From assembly GCA_030248195.1 (NCBI GenBank), contig JASAND010022968.1:1-64000 (forward strand): a stretch of DNA of 64,000 nt. The letters are read 5' to 3'. This DNA comes from Trissonchulus latispiculum. Lineage: Eukaryota > Nematoda > Enoplea > Enoplida > Ironidae. Position numbers and translations under genes: made by a program. The notes under the pieces were generated by a model. The model did no database searches, was not told the DNA's origin, and saw only the letters and a list, made by a program, of their open reading frames with translations. Below, piece by piece: positions 1 through 11,153 of the stretch. Position 1 is the first letter of the stretch; each line of letters opens with the position of its first letter.

Positions 1-41
1 TCAAACAAATCAAAGTACGTAACGATGAGTCGCTGTTTCAG

Positions 42-220
42 AAAAGCACTGCTACAACGAGGCCTCCAAATGTTGGTATCGTGATTTTCCGGCAAATACG
101 GATGAGAATACTATCAAAGATTGTCGAAGACTGATGGTGGAAGCAACAGATTCAAGCCTTAAACAATACGAGATTCAGGAACTGAACATACAGGGACTGA
201 TGCTAGACAAATATTGTTAG
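42..220 (+). CDS. MACPF-cluster gene A, terminal exon only
   Basis: The exon follows an acceptor (tgtttcag) at its left edge and reads two bases plus 58 codons to a TAG at 218-220. It opens with the cysteine motif C-Y-N-x4-C-W and ends in Y-C-stop. It matches the terminal exons of copy D (28792-28970, equal length) and copy E (44689-44870) in phase and motif. The 41 bases before it and about 90 bases after it also match the surroundings of the copy D exon, so it is part of a duplicated block. The rest of this gene lies left of the window. Alternatively it is the terminal exon of copy B turned round by an inversion, since B lacks one. Strand is certain. Confidence 0.8.
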
Positions 221-315
221 ATAAAAATTGATAGACATATTGTTATAGTTTAAAGTAAACGTAAAAGGTAAGGCGCTTTAAAGAAAAGCTCATGCTGACA
301 ACCAATGCTCCCTTC

Positions 316-500
316 CATGATATTGTAAAGTTGTGTACAAACTAGCCAAACTTTAAGAGTGGGAAACTGTGCACAAGGAGAACGTCGAACCTGGAGGAGA
401 TGTAGTTCCAGTCTACCTATGCGAACCTCGCCACAAGACCTAAGTGAATCCTATCGAACAAAGTTGGACCGCCGATGAAGAGCGAAGATTCAAATAAATT
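316..500 (+). repeat. Dispersed repeat, possible retroelement 3' end
   Basis: About 180 bases match 49148-49325 closely, including a run readable as L-Y-E-W-E-T-V-H-K-E-N-V-E-P-G-G. In the second copy that frame ends in a stop just after it. Two copies 49 kb apart and a short open tail suggest the 3' end of a retroelement ORF, but the family is not recognised. Confidence 0.5.
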
Positions 501-560
501 ATCTAGCTACCCAACATTTGCAGAAAATTACCTAACTAAATAACTAACTCAGAAAAATCC

Positions 561-795
<235 letters not shown>

Positions 796-907
796 ATAAA
801 AACATTATTATTGCCACTGATGTTAAGTTTGCGATGGTGTGAATAACTATTGATCGTCAGCTGAAGTAGCAACAAGGCATTGCAAGCCTGCGCTTCTTTT
901 GACTAAG

Positions 908-1472
908 GGCCTATTTGTTTAAAGATTATAATGGACGGATTAAACGGATTAAAAATCAGCCGGATTGAAATTTTAATTGTTATTTCTTTAATGTTGGATC
1001 AAACGGATTAAACGGATTAAAATTAACTCGTTTAATCCGTGCATTTTTAATCGAAGAGGATTAAACGAGTTTATTTTAGTCCATTTAATCCGCCATTCAA
1101 AAACGCATCGTTTGAAAATTTCAATCCGCCAACTTTTAATCCGTTTAATTTCCATGCATGCATGAGGATTAAAGAAACTAGTTGAAAATGCACGCGACGG
1201 ATTAAACGGATTAAAATTAATCTTTAAAGAAACAGCGATTAAGCAGGTCGGATTAAAATCAACTCGTTGATTTTTTAATCCGAAGTGTGAATAAAGAAAC
1301 AGGATTAAATTAAAATTCTAATCCTAGGTGTATTAAAGAAATAGGATTAAATTTAATCCGTTTAACTCGTTTAACTCCCTGGATTAAATTTTAATCCGTT
1401 TAATCCGAGGTGCTATTTCTTTAATGCGGATTAATTTTAATCTAATCCGTTTAATCTTTAAAGAAATAGGGC
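908..1472. mobile_element. Foldback MITE built from GGATTAAACG words
   Basis: The interior is made of words such as GGATTAAACGGATTAAA in both orientations, so it can fold into many hairpins. The ends are inverted (GGCCTATTT at left, reverse complement of AAATAGGGC at right). Both sides carry CTAAG (903-907 and 1473-1477) as a candidate target duplication. There is no coding capacity, and the superfamily is unknown. Confidence 0.6.
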
Positions 1473-1477
1473 CTAAG

Positions 1478-2654
1478 TTACCTTGAGCACCAAGGTTAAA
1501 AATGGGGTGAAAGCTGAGTCGAAATCGGGGTTGAAGCAGGTCAACCCAGGCTAAGACAACCCAACTCCAAATGAGTTTGATAAAGTAGGGTTAAGCATCG
1601 GGTCAACCAGAATATTTTAGGGTTGAACCCAATGGTTCAACCCAGGCTGAACGCAACCATACTTTGATAACATCGGCCCCAGAAGGTTCTATCCAACAGA
1701 CCCAAAAGCAAAGTTGCTTGAGTCGAGCTTAAAACAACCAACTTATCAACCTGATCTGACTTTATCTACTAAGGAGTCGTGGTCAGGCATTTACTGGTAT
1801 TTGCTGGTATAGAGTTTTTGCTTTTCCCTCAAGAGCCATATCTAGTATAAATCTCTGTTTATTTTCTGGATGCTGGCCGCGCAGTGGGTAGCGTTAAGAC
1901 GTATCTTTCTCAGCTTTTCAATTACTAGGTCTTTTGGTTTCCCGTTTAACTGCTCATGGATGAAGCACAGGATCGCAACGTCTTTCAACATTTCAAGCCT
2001 CGAGCACAGATGCACTCTTAAAAAGATTACTGTAGAAATTAAAGGAATTCTTGTAGTTTTCTACAAAAGTGCTCCTGTGCAGTCAGTCACTAGCGGAGCT
2101 TCCTGTATTTTCCACAAAAAACGCTACAGGCTTTGAAGAAAATGGTGTATAATATGTAGCGCTTCTACCAGGGCTGGTGGACCAAGAAGAAACCAAGGAC
2201 AAGCCACCTTTGACCGCAGTATGGCAAGGCTTCCTCGGTACCCTTAAAACCACGACCCAGAAGAGAGATGGAGAGATGGATATTCAGTTTTTCACTTATC
2301 ATTGAAAATAAAGAAATTAGTCCCACAAGGGATGGGACCACGATCCTTCTGCTCCAGGGTGAGACATGCTAACTGACCACACGGCAGGACCATCAGCTGA
2401 ACTCCCATGTCAGGCTTATCAATCTCTTTCTACACCTCCACCGCTTCCCTTGCAATACGGTTTCAGGATAGGAAACGGCCGTGGACTTCCCATATAGACC
2501 ACATGGTACTTGGATTTGGGGACCCGACCTGCAAATGCTGGACGTTTGAGACCGAATTTCAATTAGCAAAAAGAATATATGATACGAAAATGGCAGAATA
2601 GTCTAGAATAGGTTGAACAGTTGAAATCAGCGTACTAATCTATTCAATGTCAGG
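1478..2654. other. No gene seen; ordinary AT-rich spacer
   Basis: Short ORFs here (1870-2136, 2407-2601) have no recognisable motif, no flanking splice signals that fit the cluster, and no homologue elsewhere in the window. Around 1500-1680 there is a degenerate stretch of ggttgaacc-like words. I see no gene. Confidence 0.6.
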
Positions 2655-2762
2655 GTATTGCTTGGTGGTGGGAAGCGTTCTAGCTACTAATCTGCCTTGG
2701 CGGTTCGATCCCTTTACTGGACACTTTTCTTCCACAACTTTGGTATCCTGATTTCAGCCCTT
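2655..2762 (+). mobile_element. tRNA-derived SINE remnant
   Basis: A tRNA-like B box (GGTTCGATCC) is followed by the tail GGACACTTTTCTTC...TCCTGATTTCA. The same tail occurs at 37018-37134 and, reversed, at 6979-7093. The tRNA-like head is degenerate, so this is a SINE copy and not a tRNA gene. Confidence 0.6.
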
Positions 2763-2969
2763 TCCGCATTCCCGTAGCTACTTCAGATGGTGTGGAATCA
2801 GGTGTGGAATATTTCCTTTGATTTCATTCAAAACTATGCAAAAGTGTGTGCTAACTTTATGCCGTCAACCCTAAATTACTCTTTTGTGTACGGTCCAAGG
2901 CCGGAGCACAACTGATTCACAAATTCGACTATGGTGGGCGTTTTGCTTTCAGTCTCCTATTTTGTCGTC

Positions 2970-3492
2970 GTGAATCAAGAAAATATTTTATTTGTATTAA
3001 ATAACGTATTTGCATTTAGTAACATTCGAATTTGCCGTGTGTATACAGCGGAGTCTAGACCCAGCCCTCGATACATCTGAACTTACGGTCTTTTGTCAAA
3101 GCAGGCGAGAATGAAATTAAAATTTAAAAAATTATAGTTGAATCTAAATTAAACTCAACGCGACCCTATTAACGAAAGAGTAAACAAATGAAGTGCAGCC
3201 TTGATTGGGGTGAACTTTATCTATACTCCAAAAGATTCCTCTTTTGTGAAAAGATGAAAAGCTAAATTTGATGGATTCGTGACACGATGGAGTGCTCTAT
3301 CAAGGTTTTGTATGTTATTGCGAAAAGCGCATATGTTACCAATAGCTTCGACATACCACATGATAAAGTCATTAACCAAATTATGTTCTTATTTAAATTT
3401 TTCAACATCTAAAATTTTCTCATTTTTTCATTTTCCTTCCCCTTAAGTAACAGCACGCCCACATCCATCCCAGAGCCTGTGCTGTAACTTAC
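2970..3492 (-). other. Left end of the B/D duplication; copy B terminal exon absent
   Basis: From 3492 leftwards the sequence matches 29680 leftwards in copy D, but the match stops near 2970 (29160 in D). In D the terminal exon lies about 190 bases beyond that point. In B no C-Y-N-x4-C-W exon is found on the minus strand from here to position 1. Confidence 0.65.
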
Positions 3493-3858
3493 TGATATGC
3501 AGCACAGTACACGACTGATAGCAAGGGGACTGAAACTGTCCCTTGCCATGGCGTTTATGCATTTCCTTGCTCCACGATGAAGGCAGCACCACACCGTGCT
3601 TTAGTCTGCATCGAGGCACACTGGTCAGACGGCTTCGGTCACTGTTAGTGATAACCTCCAGGCCGGAAAAGCGGGTCAGAAATTCGGCCAAAAACCCCTT
3701 AGAATCCAGGAAACCGCAGATGTGACCAAACTCGCAGTGGTGGCCGAATTGGTCGCTGTCTTTGGTGAAGTAGATCCCAGCCTCGTCCTGTAGACAGATC
3801 GGCAGCATGGTGTTCCAGCAGTTGTCCTGTCGGTTGTAGCAAAGCTCAAAGCCGGGTG
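3493..3858 (-). CDS. Gene B exon 5, second C-[YF]-[ND]-x4-C-W module
   Basis: The acceptor is ttcaattttag and the donor GTAAGT; the 366-base exon lies between two phase-1 introns. It encodes C-Y-N-x4-C-W, then D-x-[FY]-G-x2-C-x-F-G-x-[IL]-C, then further cysteines near the end. Copies D, E and F carry the same module with the same phases. It follows the MACPF exon in the minus-strand order and would extend the secreted protein beyond the EGF-like part. It differs from the D exon at about four residues. No known domain name comes to mind. Confidence 0.85.
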
Positions 3859-3918
3859 CTAAAATTGAACTAGAGTGGGAGATGGTAAACGGCTTATTGC
3901 ATAGATTGTGGTCGATGG

Positions 3919-4318
3919 CACAGGTGGACAAGGGGGGGGGAGGGGGGAATTTCCCCCCCTCGGCGAAGTCGCCCACAAGGGTTCTCGAAATTGCTCCCAC
4001 AAGGGGTAAGAAAATTGGCCACAAGGGGTAAGAAAATTGGCCACAAGGGGTAAGAAAATTGCCCAAAAATAGGTTTCACGACTAAATTTTCCCAAAATTT
4101 CCCGGCTTCGCCGGAATTTTTTATTAAAAATCACTATTTTTTGCTAAACAACGTCCGAAAAACGTTGTTTTTGCTAAAAAATCGTTGTTTTTCATTAAAA
4201 AACGGCAAAAACGCTTAAAAACCGCTTTCAAAAGTACGATTAAGAAAAATCGCTCTCACAAGGGGTACCCAAATTTGCTTCCACAAGGGTCAGTGAAATT
4301 TGACCTCCCGTTCAGGTA
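3919..4318. mobile_element. 400 bp insertion with TGGTCGATGG target duplication
   Basis: This lies in intron 4 of gene B. It is flanked by the direct repeat TGGTCGATGG (3909-3918 and 4319-4328). Inside are a G-run, three tandem units containing ACAAGGGGTAAGAAAATTG, and short hairpins such as CCGGCTTCGCCGG. The same insertion is at the equivalent place in D, so it predates the duplication. A 9-10 base duplication would fit a MULE-like element, but the ends are not clearly inverted. Related sequence occurs near 47.5 kb. Confidence 0.6.
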
Positions 4319-4793
4319 TGGTCGATGGTTTTGCTCAAATTCTGTTTAAGTTAACATGTAGCTAGCGGAACACAGTACTGTTTGAGGTTTATATACTGCA
4401 ATGCGTCTATATGTTTTTACATTAGAATTAGTTGCATCTTAGCGCACACAGAATGAAATGTGGTGACCTCTATTATGCTGTGAACACGGCCGTTTCTCGA
4501 TTAACAGATTTACTAAATTATCCCTATTTACTTACAAGGTTTCAGTGACATCATAATTGATGTTAGCTATCACATAAACGTTTTCACTACAGGCAACGAC
4601 ATGAGCAGGTGATTAAAGTAATCACTGACTTCCGACATAGCATATACTTAACGTTGCGTATCCTTGGAAATTACTCACAAAATTTTTAATGAAACTTGAA
4701 GTCTAAGTTTAAGTTTAAGTTTAACTAACAGCCAACACAATGTAGCCGTTGCACAGTTTGGAAGATGTATCATTAGCACACTGTAACTTATAC

Positions 4794-5167
4794 CAAGAGT
4801 ACATAATAGATAAAAGTGTGACAGCTGGCAGGCTGTCTGTTATCAGCTCAAGGTATACATGCTCTGCAAGCTAACGGCTGACCCTCCACAAACGTGTACC
4901 TAGGGACCCCCCACAAATGTGTACCCAGTACACGTTTCTGTACGCTCACGCGCCGCATCCTTACGTGTTAAAGCTCGAAAACACAACGCCTGCGTGCTTC
5001 CAATTTGTGTCTGCTTCGAGCTTTATAACGCAAATAGAGTGTGCTAATTTCTTTGAAGTGATCATACACGTTTGTGGGGGGTCAACCGTTAGCGTGCAGA
5101 GCATGTACCTTGAGCTGATAACAGAGAGCTTGCCTGCTGTCACACTCTTATCTATTATGTACTCTTG
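4794..5167. mobile_element. CAAGAGT-ended MITE at the 5' splice site of gene B intron 4
   Basis: The inverted ends begin CAAGAGTACATAATAGATA and extend about 90 bases. Flanking heptamers are CTTATAC (4787-4793) and CTTACAC (5168-5174), a 7-base target duplication with one change. The right copy, read on the minus strand, contains the splice donor of the MACPF exon, and the last base of the MITE is the sixth base of that donor (GTAAGC). The superfamily is uncertain. Confidence 0.75.
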
Positions 5168-5172
5168 CTTAC

Positions 5173-6402
5173 ACTTAGGCTGACATCTAAAGCCACCATC
5201 GGTACCAGCTGCCGGTATGCAGTCCTGATCGATTGTGCAGTTGTCACTGTAGCCGCAACCCTGCTTAGCCTGAGGAATAGGTTTGTTGAAAACGCGCAGA
5301 TAGTTGGCCTGCAGCTCTCGAAACCAGCCAATCTTTTCCGCCACCTCGGACTGGCTTAGGTTACTGTCAACGTCCAGAACTGTCTCAACTGTCAGCAGAC
5401 TCTCCATCGGTTCCAGATCGAATCGTATCGGAGCCGGTCGACTGAAACTTTGCCCGGCCCAGTCCACCAGGTCTGGACTTGGCAGTGACCCGTAGGAGGA
5501 TAGCGATTCCGAACTGCTCTCTTCCTCCCGTAGGGAGTGGTTGCTCGTTACGTTGTCGGAGTCTTCGATTTTGGACTTGGTGACATGAAATCCCACAACC
5601 TTCTTTCCCAGATCGTTGAAGGCTTTCTTGAACTGGTCCTTCGTCAGGGTGCTGGTGATGTTTTTGGTGAACACTTTCAGAAAGGCAATCCTTGCACCCA
5701 TCAGCGTACTGCGGCTGTAGTGTGTGCCGAACTCTACCACAAAATACCGATACTGCTCCAGAAATACGGTCTGATTGGGACTGTTAAACAGTTCCCGAAG
5801 TCCGGCCCGAAATCCGGGCCGGAAAACCGGTTTCAGATGTCGACTTAGCTGGATCCGGTAGACCAGACATTCCGCCTTCATTACAGCAAGCATCCCCTCC
5901 AGTTTGCTGAACGATTCGTTGGCGTTTTCGGCAATATCAGAGGCAGATTCCCCACCCTCATAGATGGCGTTGGAGCCCAGACCCAGTCCCATACTGGAGG
6001 AATGTTTCATTGGCACACTGCCATTCTTCTTCTCCACCGTATACCCCCAATTACGGTTAAAGTTGGTGGCCGGTCCCAGCTGTACCGTATTATCGGTCCC
6101 AGAGTCGGTCAGCATCATCTGCTTAAACTCTTGGTTGGTATGGGCCACATTCGTGGAGTAGGTGCCATCACAGTAGAGTTCGCTGGACAGATCCAGACCC
6201 GGCTGGTAGGAGACTGTATGACTGTCCACGTTGTAGACTGTCGGCTCGAAGATCTGGGCCCGCCAGCCCGGATCCGCTCCATGGCTGGCCAGCGGGAAGC
6301 CTTCGTAGCGATCGTAGCCCTGCAGAGCCTTGGCCATGTTCGGGAACGGGGTGAAGTTGGGATCCTTGAACTTGGCCCCGGCAACATAGGTGTGATGTTC
6401 GC
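5173..6402 (-). CDS. Gene B exon 4: MACPF domain plus EGF-like tail
   Basis: The 1230-base exon (acceptor tttgttgcag, donor GTAAGC) is open throughout and lies between phase-1 introns. Near the start is the conserved G-Y-D-R-Y-E-G-F-P then D-P-G-W stretch. The MACPF signature F-G-T-H-Y-S follows mid-way, then the W-x4-F-x2-P-x-P-I-R segment typical of the end of the domain. Last come five cysteines in an EGF-like arrangement (C-G-Y-S-D-N-C-x4-D-C...). MACPF proteins oligomerise and insert hairpins into membranes; a secreted pore-forming role is inferred. About nine residues differ from copy D. The exon is intact, but exons 1 and 6 of this gene were not found, so B may be a non-functional or rearranged copy. 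Confidence 0.9.
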
Positions 6403-6805
6403 CTGCAACAAAACAATGGTTTCTGGTGAGATCAGTTCGTGACTATTGTGTGTACTATTATGTATTGTATTGCATTGTATTGTATTGTACTGCAGTGTAA
6501 TCGGTATGATAAACATCACAGAGATAACTGTTATCCCTACGGAAATAAAGGGTCGTTTCCATTGATTCATCAACACCTATTGGAGTTTGTTTCAAACATT
6601 TTCTTAATTTACAATACAAATGTGCCATGTAACTTATTAAATTAACTTATTTGATTACTGTATCGGTTTGTATAGTTAAGTCTACTGGCGTCTAGTTTAG
6701 TTCAAGTGAGTAACTATTTAGCCACATACATAATAAAAATAAATTTGCAAAATAATAAAGTAAACAGTAATAACAAATAATAAAATAATAAAGATTATAC
6801 AAATT

Positions 6806-8260
6806 ACCGTATTCTCGCGCTTAAGAGAACATGTTTTGTTCTCCGATTGGTATTTTTTTAACGAGTTTTTGAAATTAAAGTCGGATCTTTTACGGTTAAT
6901 GAGTAATTTCACTTCAAAGTTGAGATCTTATGTGTTAAATATAGGAAACTGGAAAAGTTTCAATTTTTTGACTAGTGTGAAAGGCTGAAATCAGAATCTG
7001 AAAGATGTGAAGAAAAGTGTCCAGGCCGGGGATCGAACTGCCGAGCTTTGGTTTAAGAGTAGAACGCTCTACCACTAAGCCACATCCCCGGACGTTGAGA
7101 GTAGATTATTACGCTGATTTCAACCTTTCTGGGTTGCTGATATTTAACACTAGTGTCAAAAAATCTAGAAACTGGGCAAAGATTATCAGCATAATTTGGT
7201 ATCATTAGAAACGTCTATTTGTATACTTTAATTTGCCGGAATTAGATTTTTGAGTTAGGCCTTTAAATTTTTTAAAATAATTTTTTTACCAAAATTTTGA
7301 ATTTTTTTCTATTTTTTGCCTATTACGTGAGACCATTGCAATCAGCAGCTACCAAATGCCAAAATATCTTGTTTCTCGTTATTTCTAGTGGCTGTAGTTC
7401 AGTGTTGACTACAATTATTCCAGCTAAGTAGCCCAACGTGGTCTCTGCATTCCAATATGTCGGACTGGTACCCATATAGCAAAAATATCGATTTTTTCAA
7501 ATTTCTCAAAATATGATAAATTTGACATCAATCGAAAGCTCTTAATGCGGGGAACATTTTTTCTTGTTGGGCTAATGGTCCGCGAATGCACCAAACTGAA
7601 GTTAATGGCTGTTAAAGGGTTTTGTTATCTAACCTCAACATTGGCCTTGCTGCTCCTTAAAAGTCGTTAAAAAAGGCATGAAATCACGTTTAGCCTGCCA
7701 ACACCGGGACAAAATTAATTCTTTAGATCAATTTTTAAATGTACACCCCATTGGAGCTCCAAAATCAAAGACTGTATAAGGAAAATTGCCTTAGTCTCAA
7801 GCGGTACCCTCGTTTCGCCCATTATTACAATTGCAAGCAGTTGATAGCTCGTAACTCGTGGAGACATGGATGAAACAACTCTATATTTAAACTTGGTACG
7901 TACAACATGTGTGGCTACATTATGTGTAAAAATGAGCGAAATCCGTGACTATAAATTTTTTCATGGTGGACCCCCCTTAAGTGAATGTACAATACCACTA
8001 AGAAGCTATTATCAATTTTACTTTTGTAGTTTGTATAATTGCTGTTGTCATTTTTATGATATCATTCATTACGTTCTTCTTAAAATAACTAAAACTTCAG
8101 CAGTAGTTGACCAATTGTTAGGAAATTTAACTTATAAAATTAAGTTTTAATCTATGCTTAAGTATTTTTCGGATTTCACTTACGAGAACACGTTCACTTA
8201 AGAGAACATGAGTTCTGTATTATTATTATTATTATTACCCTTAATCGCGAGAATACGGTA
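6806..8260. mobile_element. Nested insertion in gene B intron 3, absent from D
   Basis: Copy D reads straight across (near 32998), while B carries about 1.45 kb extra. The ends are inverted (ACCGTATTCTCGCG at left, CGCGAGAATACGGT at right). Inside are TTAAGAGAACATG words, a body matching the TTAA element at 61.8-63.0 kb up to the TTAA at 7977-7980, and a SINE. It therefore inserted after the B/D duplication or was lost from D. The target duplication could not be defined. Confidence 0.65.
6979..7093 (-). mobile_element. tRNA-derived SINE, minus strand
   Basis: Read on the minus strand it starts GTCCGGGGATGTGGCTTAGT with A-box-like and B-box-like segments. It ends in the family tail GGACACTTTTCTTCACATC...TGATTTCAGCCTTTC. 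The D-arm is good, but the anticodon region does not fold as a tRNA. Confidence 0.65.
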
Positions 8261-8285
8261 ATGAGTTTTACAAAACTATCCTTAC

Positions 8286-8507
8286 GCTTTGATCGACTGC
8301 ATGGTCGAAAGCATGGCACTATTACTCTTCGATTGATGCAGGACGGAATGCCATGATCGCTGAGCAAAACGCACCGGGTTTCGTTGTCACAGTTAGTACC
8401 GTATTTTGTGACCGTTCGAGGAACCTTTTGGCGGGTGCTACTGTTGAGGCATTCGTCTCTCTGAGCAAACCAGCAATCGTGCTTGGGATTATAACAATTG
8501 CTGAGAG
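8286..8507 (-). CDS. Gene B exon 3, first C-[YF]-[ND]-x4-C-W module
   Basis: The acceptor is gaattgtttcag and the donor GTAAGG; the exon has 222 bases with phase-1 introns on both sides. It encodes C-Y-N-P-K-H-D-C-W, a third cysteine seven residues later, a C-x5-C pair and a basic end (R-S-K-R-K). It matches copy D at 60 of about 75 residues, clearly less than exons 4 and 5 do. It lies before the MACPF exon in the protein. Confidence 0.85.
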
Positions 8508-8736
8508 CTGAAACAATTCCCCTTTTACAGCTCACTCTACCTTCTCAAAAGTTAATTCCTTGAGTGCACGATTCTCACACTCTTGTCACACACTCGGAGC
8601 TTCCCGACCGGCATGCGTATAAATCTTTGAATGCATGCAGAAGCGTGCTATATGCATAAAATTTTTTAATAAATAAAATCTATAAATAAAATATATAGTA
8701 ATTGTACATAAAATATAAGTATTTATACTAGATATA

Positions 8737-10824
8737 TCAGTGATGGAACCGGGTCACCGAGTCAGTTCGGGTCACTTTTCCGACCGAGTCACCGGGTCAA
8801 GTGCTCGGACCCGGTGCTGACCCGGTTTTTTAGTTTTCTCCTTTTTCAAGGTAAAAAACAGTAATGAGGTACCAACAGCTAATTGCTCAGTGGTTTGTTT
8901 TAGATACAGTCTTAACTGTTATCGTTTTATTGCTCTTAATTCTTTGCCTTTTTCATGATCTCTCAATCTTCTAAATCTTAATTGTTGGTGGTCAGGAACA
9001 AATTGTCTTCAAAGAACAAGTAAATGTTATATACACTATATATATTATATACACTATATATATGTATATATACTAACTTCAGGTGTTTACTTATATATAC
9101 CTAGCATAGAAGTTTGCCTATGTTGTGTTTGTGTTTTGTTTGTTCGCATGAAAACATTTTCTACAACATTTAAACGGTAAATTCTTTGACATACCAGCGG
9201 TGAAATACTACAATATTATACAATAATTAAACTTGTAGGAAAATAAATGAGCAAGCCCTATTTTTAGATTGTCGACCATGGACAACGTTTCGCAGAAGAT
9301 AAAAGAAGGTGTATACAAACTCAAATCTGCAAATAAGAAGAGCGACCTTTGGAACTTGTTTCGACTGGTCAATGATGAACAAGGGAAGGATGTCTTTGGT
9401 GTTGCCTGTTGCTCAAAATGCCATACTTGCATTTTGTTCAAAAAGATGGGTGAAAAGGGACAGGTTATTGACTATGGAACGAAAAATCTTATCGGCCACC
9501 GGCAGCAGGCCGTCGATTGCCTGATTCCATTCGGCAAGCCATGTTCAGCTCTCCTTGATCCTTCTGCAAGTGAAAGCATCGATGAGCCATCTTCGTCCAG
9601 CCAGGGAGCGAGCGTTGGCGAAGCTCAGCCGCCGCCTGCCAAAGCTGGAAAAGTGGACATATTTGCCACCTTTCGAACTACCGTCGTGTCTGGCCCAGGA
9701 AACAAGCGCGACCTTACCATTTCCCTGCGTCAATCGGTTCTGGAGGAAGTTGCTCGTTATGAAAGTATCTCAGATTCCAGTCTATCCGGGGATATTGATT
9801 TGCTAAGCTGGTGGGGGGAGCAGCGGTATCGACTAACTCTGCTTGCTGTTGCAGCCCGTCAGATTTTGGTTATTCAAGCGTCCAGCTCTGAATCTGAGAG
9901 ACACTTGAGGAAGGATAACCCGAAAAGATCGAGCTAGATTGGCCCCTGAAACGGTTGAGTCTCAGATCTTTGTTGCCGAAGCTTTAAAGAAAAAGGTTAT
10001 TTAAGTCATTTAATGCTTTCGTGTAAACATTGTGTAATTTTATTTTGATAAATGTTCTAGAAAGGCTGAAATTGGTTGTTCATCCTAAAAATTAATTCAC
10101 AAACACTACAACAGGTGCTGCTCAAGATTTAAAAAATTTTCTCCGATTTAACTGATTTCTGCCTTTCACAGTCATTGCCTCAACCGTGCCAAAGATTTTT
10201 ATTCTGAATGTATCACTTCAACAATGCTGGTGTCATTTTAGCAGTTAGGTGTAACATATAATTTACATGCTAATTACTGCTCTGGTTTACATTTTCATTT
10301 GCTTTATGTTTTTGTAAGATATCATATAAATCTGTTACTGTAATCTTTTGCTTTGTCGTTTCGCTACTCAGTATTTGGTCACGCCTAGACAAGTGTAATG
10401 TTGTATTTTTGTTTCCGTAAAACGAAATCTGTTTTTGATTTGTTTCAGCAAGATGTCGTATAAACCTGTTACTGTAATTTGTAGTAGTTGCTTGTTGCTT
10501 AGTATTTTTGCTATGCCTGAATATGAAACTTAAGCTTAACAACCTTTAATAGTCAGTCTATTTTTGCAAAGAATTGGTTGACTTGTTTAATTATTGTTTA
10601 TTTTTGAATTTGACTAATGTACATATTCATTTTTAGTAAATTTTATTATTTGTTGTTTAATTTATTTGTGATCGTAGAGTAAAGTTAAACGAAATGAAAT
10701 CAGTCATACATAGGGCATCACTAGAATACGATACATTAGTTTAAGTAAGTGTAGATATCAGATTCTTGAAAACCGGGTCACCGGGTCACCGGGTCAAAAG
10801 GAAGTGACCCGGTTCCATCACTGA
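8737..10824 (+). mobile_element. Internally deleted hAT transposon
   Basis: The ends are TCAGTGATGGAACCGGGTCAC and its reverse complement, followed by subterminal copies of the word GGGTCACCG. Both sides carry the 8-base target duplication TAGATATA (8729-8736 and 10825-10832). Length is 2088 bases, and it contains a shortened transposase ORF. Inverted ends, 8-base duplication and transposase remnants together identify the hAT superfamily. It lies between exons 2 and 3 of gene B. Confidence 0.9.
9278..10004 (+). pseudogene. hAT transposase remnant: BED-like finger fused to hATC end
   Basis: The ORF starts at ATG 9278 in a good context (gtcgaccATGG) and stops at 9935-9937. The first 75 residues look like a BED-type zinc finger (C-C-S-K-C, then G-T-K-N-L-I-G-H). 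The end carries the hAT dimerisation motif (L-S-W-W-G-E-Q-R-Y-R then Q-A-S-S-S-E-S-E-R). The catalytic middle is missing. After S-E-R the frame changes, and the usual hAT C-terminus continues in another frame to about 10004. It cannot encode an active transposase, though a DNA-binding and dimerising product is conceivable. Confidence 0.8.
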
Positions 10825-10935
10825 TAGATATATGCATTGGTATGTGCCGATATATCGTATAATTTCAATATTTAATTTTTTAATCAATTTATTCGTAAAT
10901 TAGGCAACATAAAAGTTTCCTGCAATAAAGCCAAC

Positions 10936-11153
10936 CTTGAACAGCTGCCGACAGATTGTTGGCCTGCTCAGTCTGCAGTGACATCTGGAATGCCAGATGT
11001 TGCTTTGATCGGTGCCTCAACTGCAGGCACAGTTTCGAAAGGCAGAGCGCAGAACGCAACGGAATCGAATGGCGGGAGAATGTCTGCCACAGCACAGACG
11101 TTCCGTCACCCACCAGTAGACGAACCCACAGAAATTGTGTGGACGAAGTTCTC
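10936..11153 (-). CDS. Gene B exon 2, L-C-x3-[LM]-C module
   Basis: The acceptor is ctgtttcag and the donor GTTGGC (weak). The 218-base exon begins with one base of a split codon and ends with one base left over, matching the phases of exon 2 in D, E and F. The open frame contains L-C-L-S-K-L-C. The overlapping plus-strand ORF (10956-11165) is not supported by any paralogue. Around 11 of 72 residues differ from copy D. Confidence 0.7.

Noticed and set aside
3859..4134. ORFs with repeated F-L-P-L-V / F-L-T-P-C-G motifs, also at 30047-30325
   Set aside because: They are translations of the three tandem units in a non-coding insertion, in intron 4 and not in an exon.
4700..4725. (TTTAAG)n as a telomere-like repeat
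   Set aside because: There are only about three units, and it is shared with D as part of the duplicated intron.
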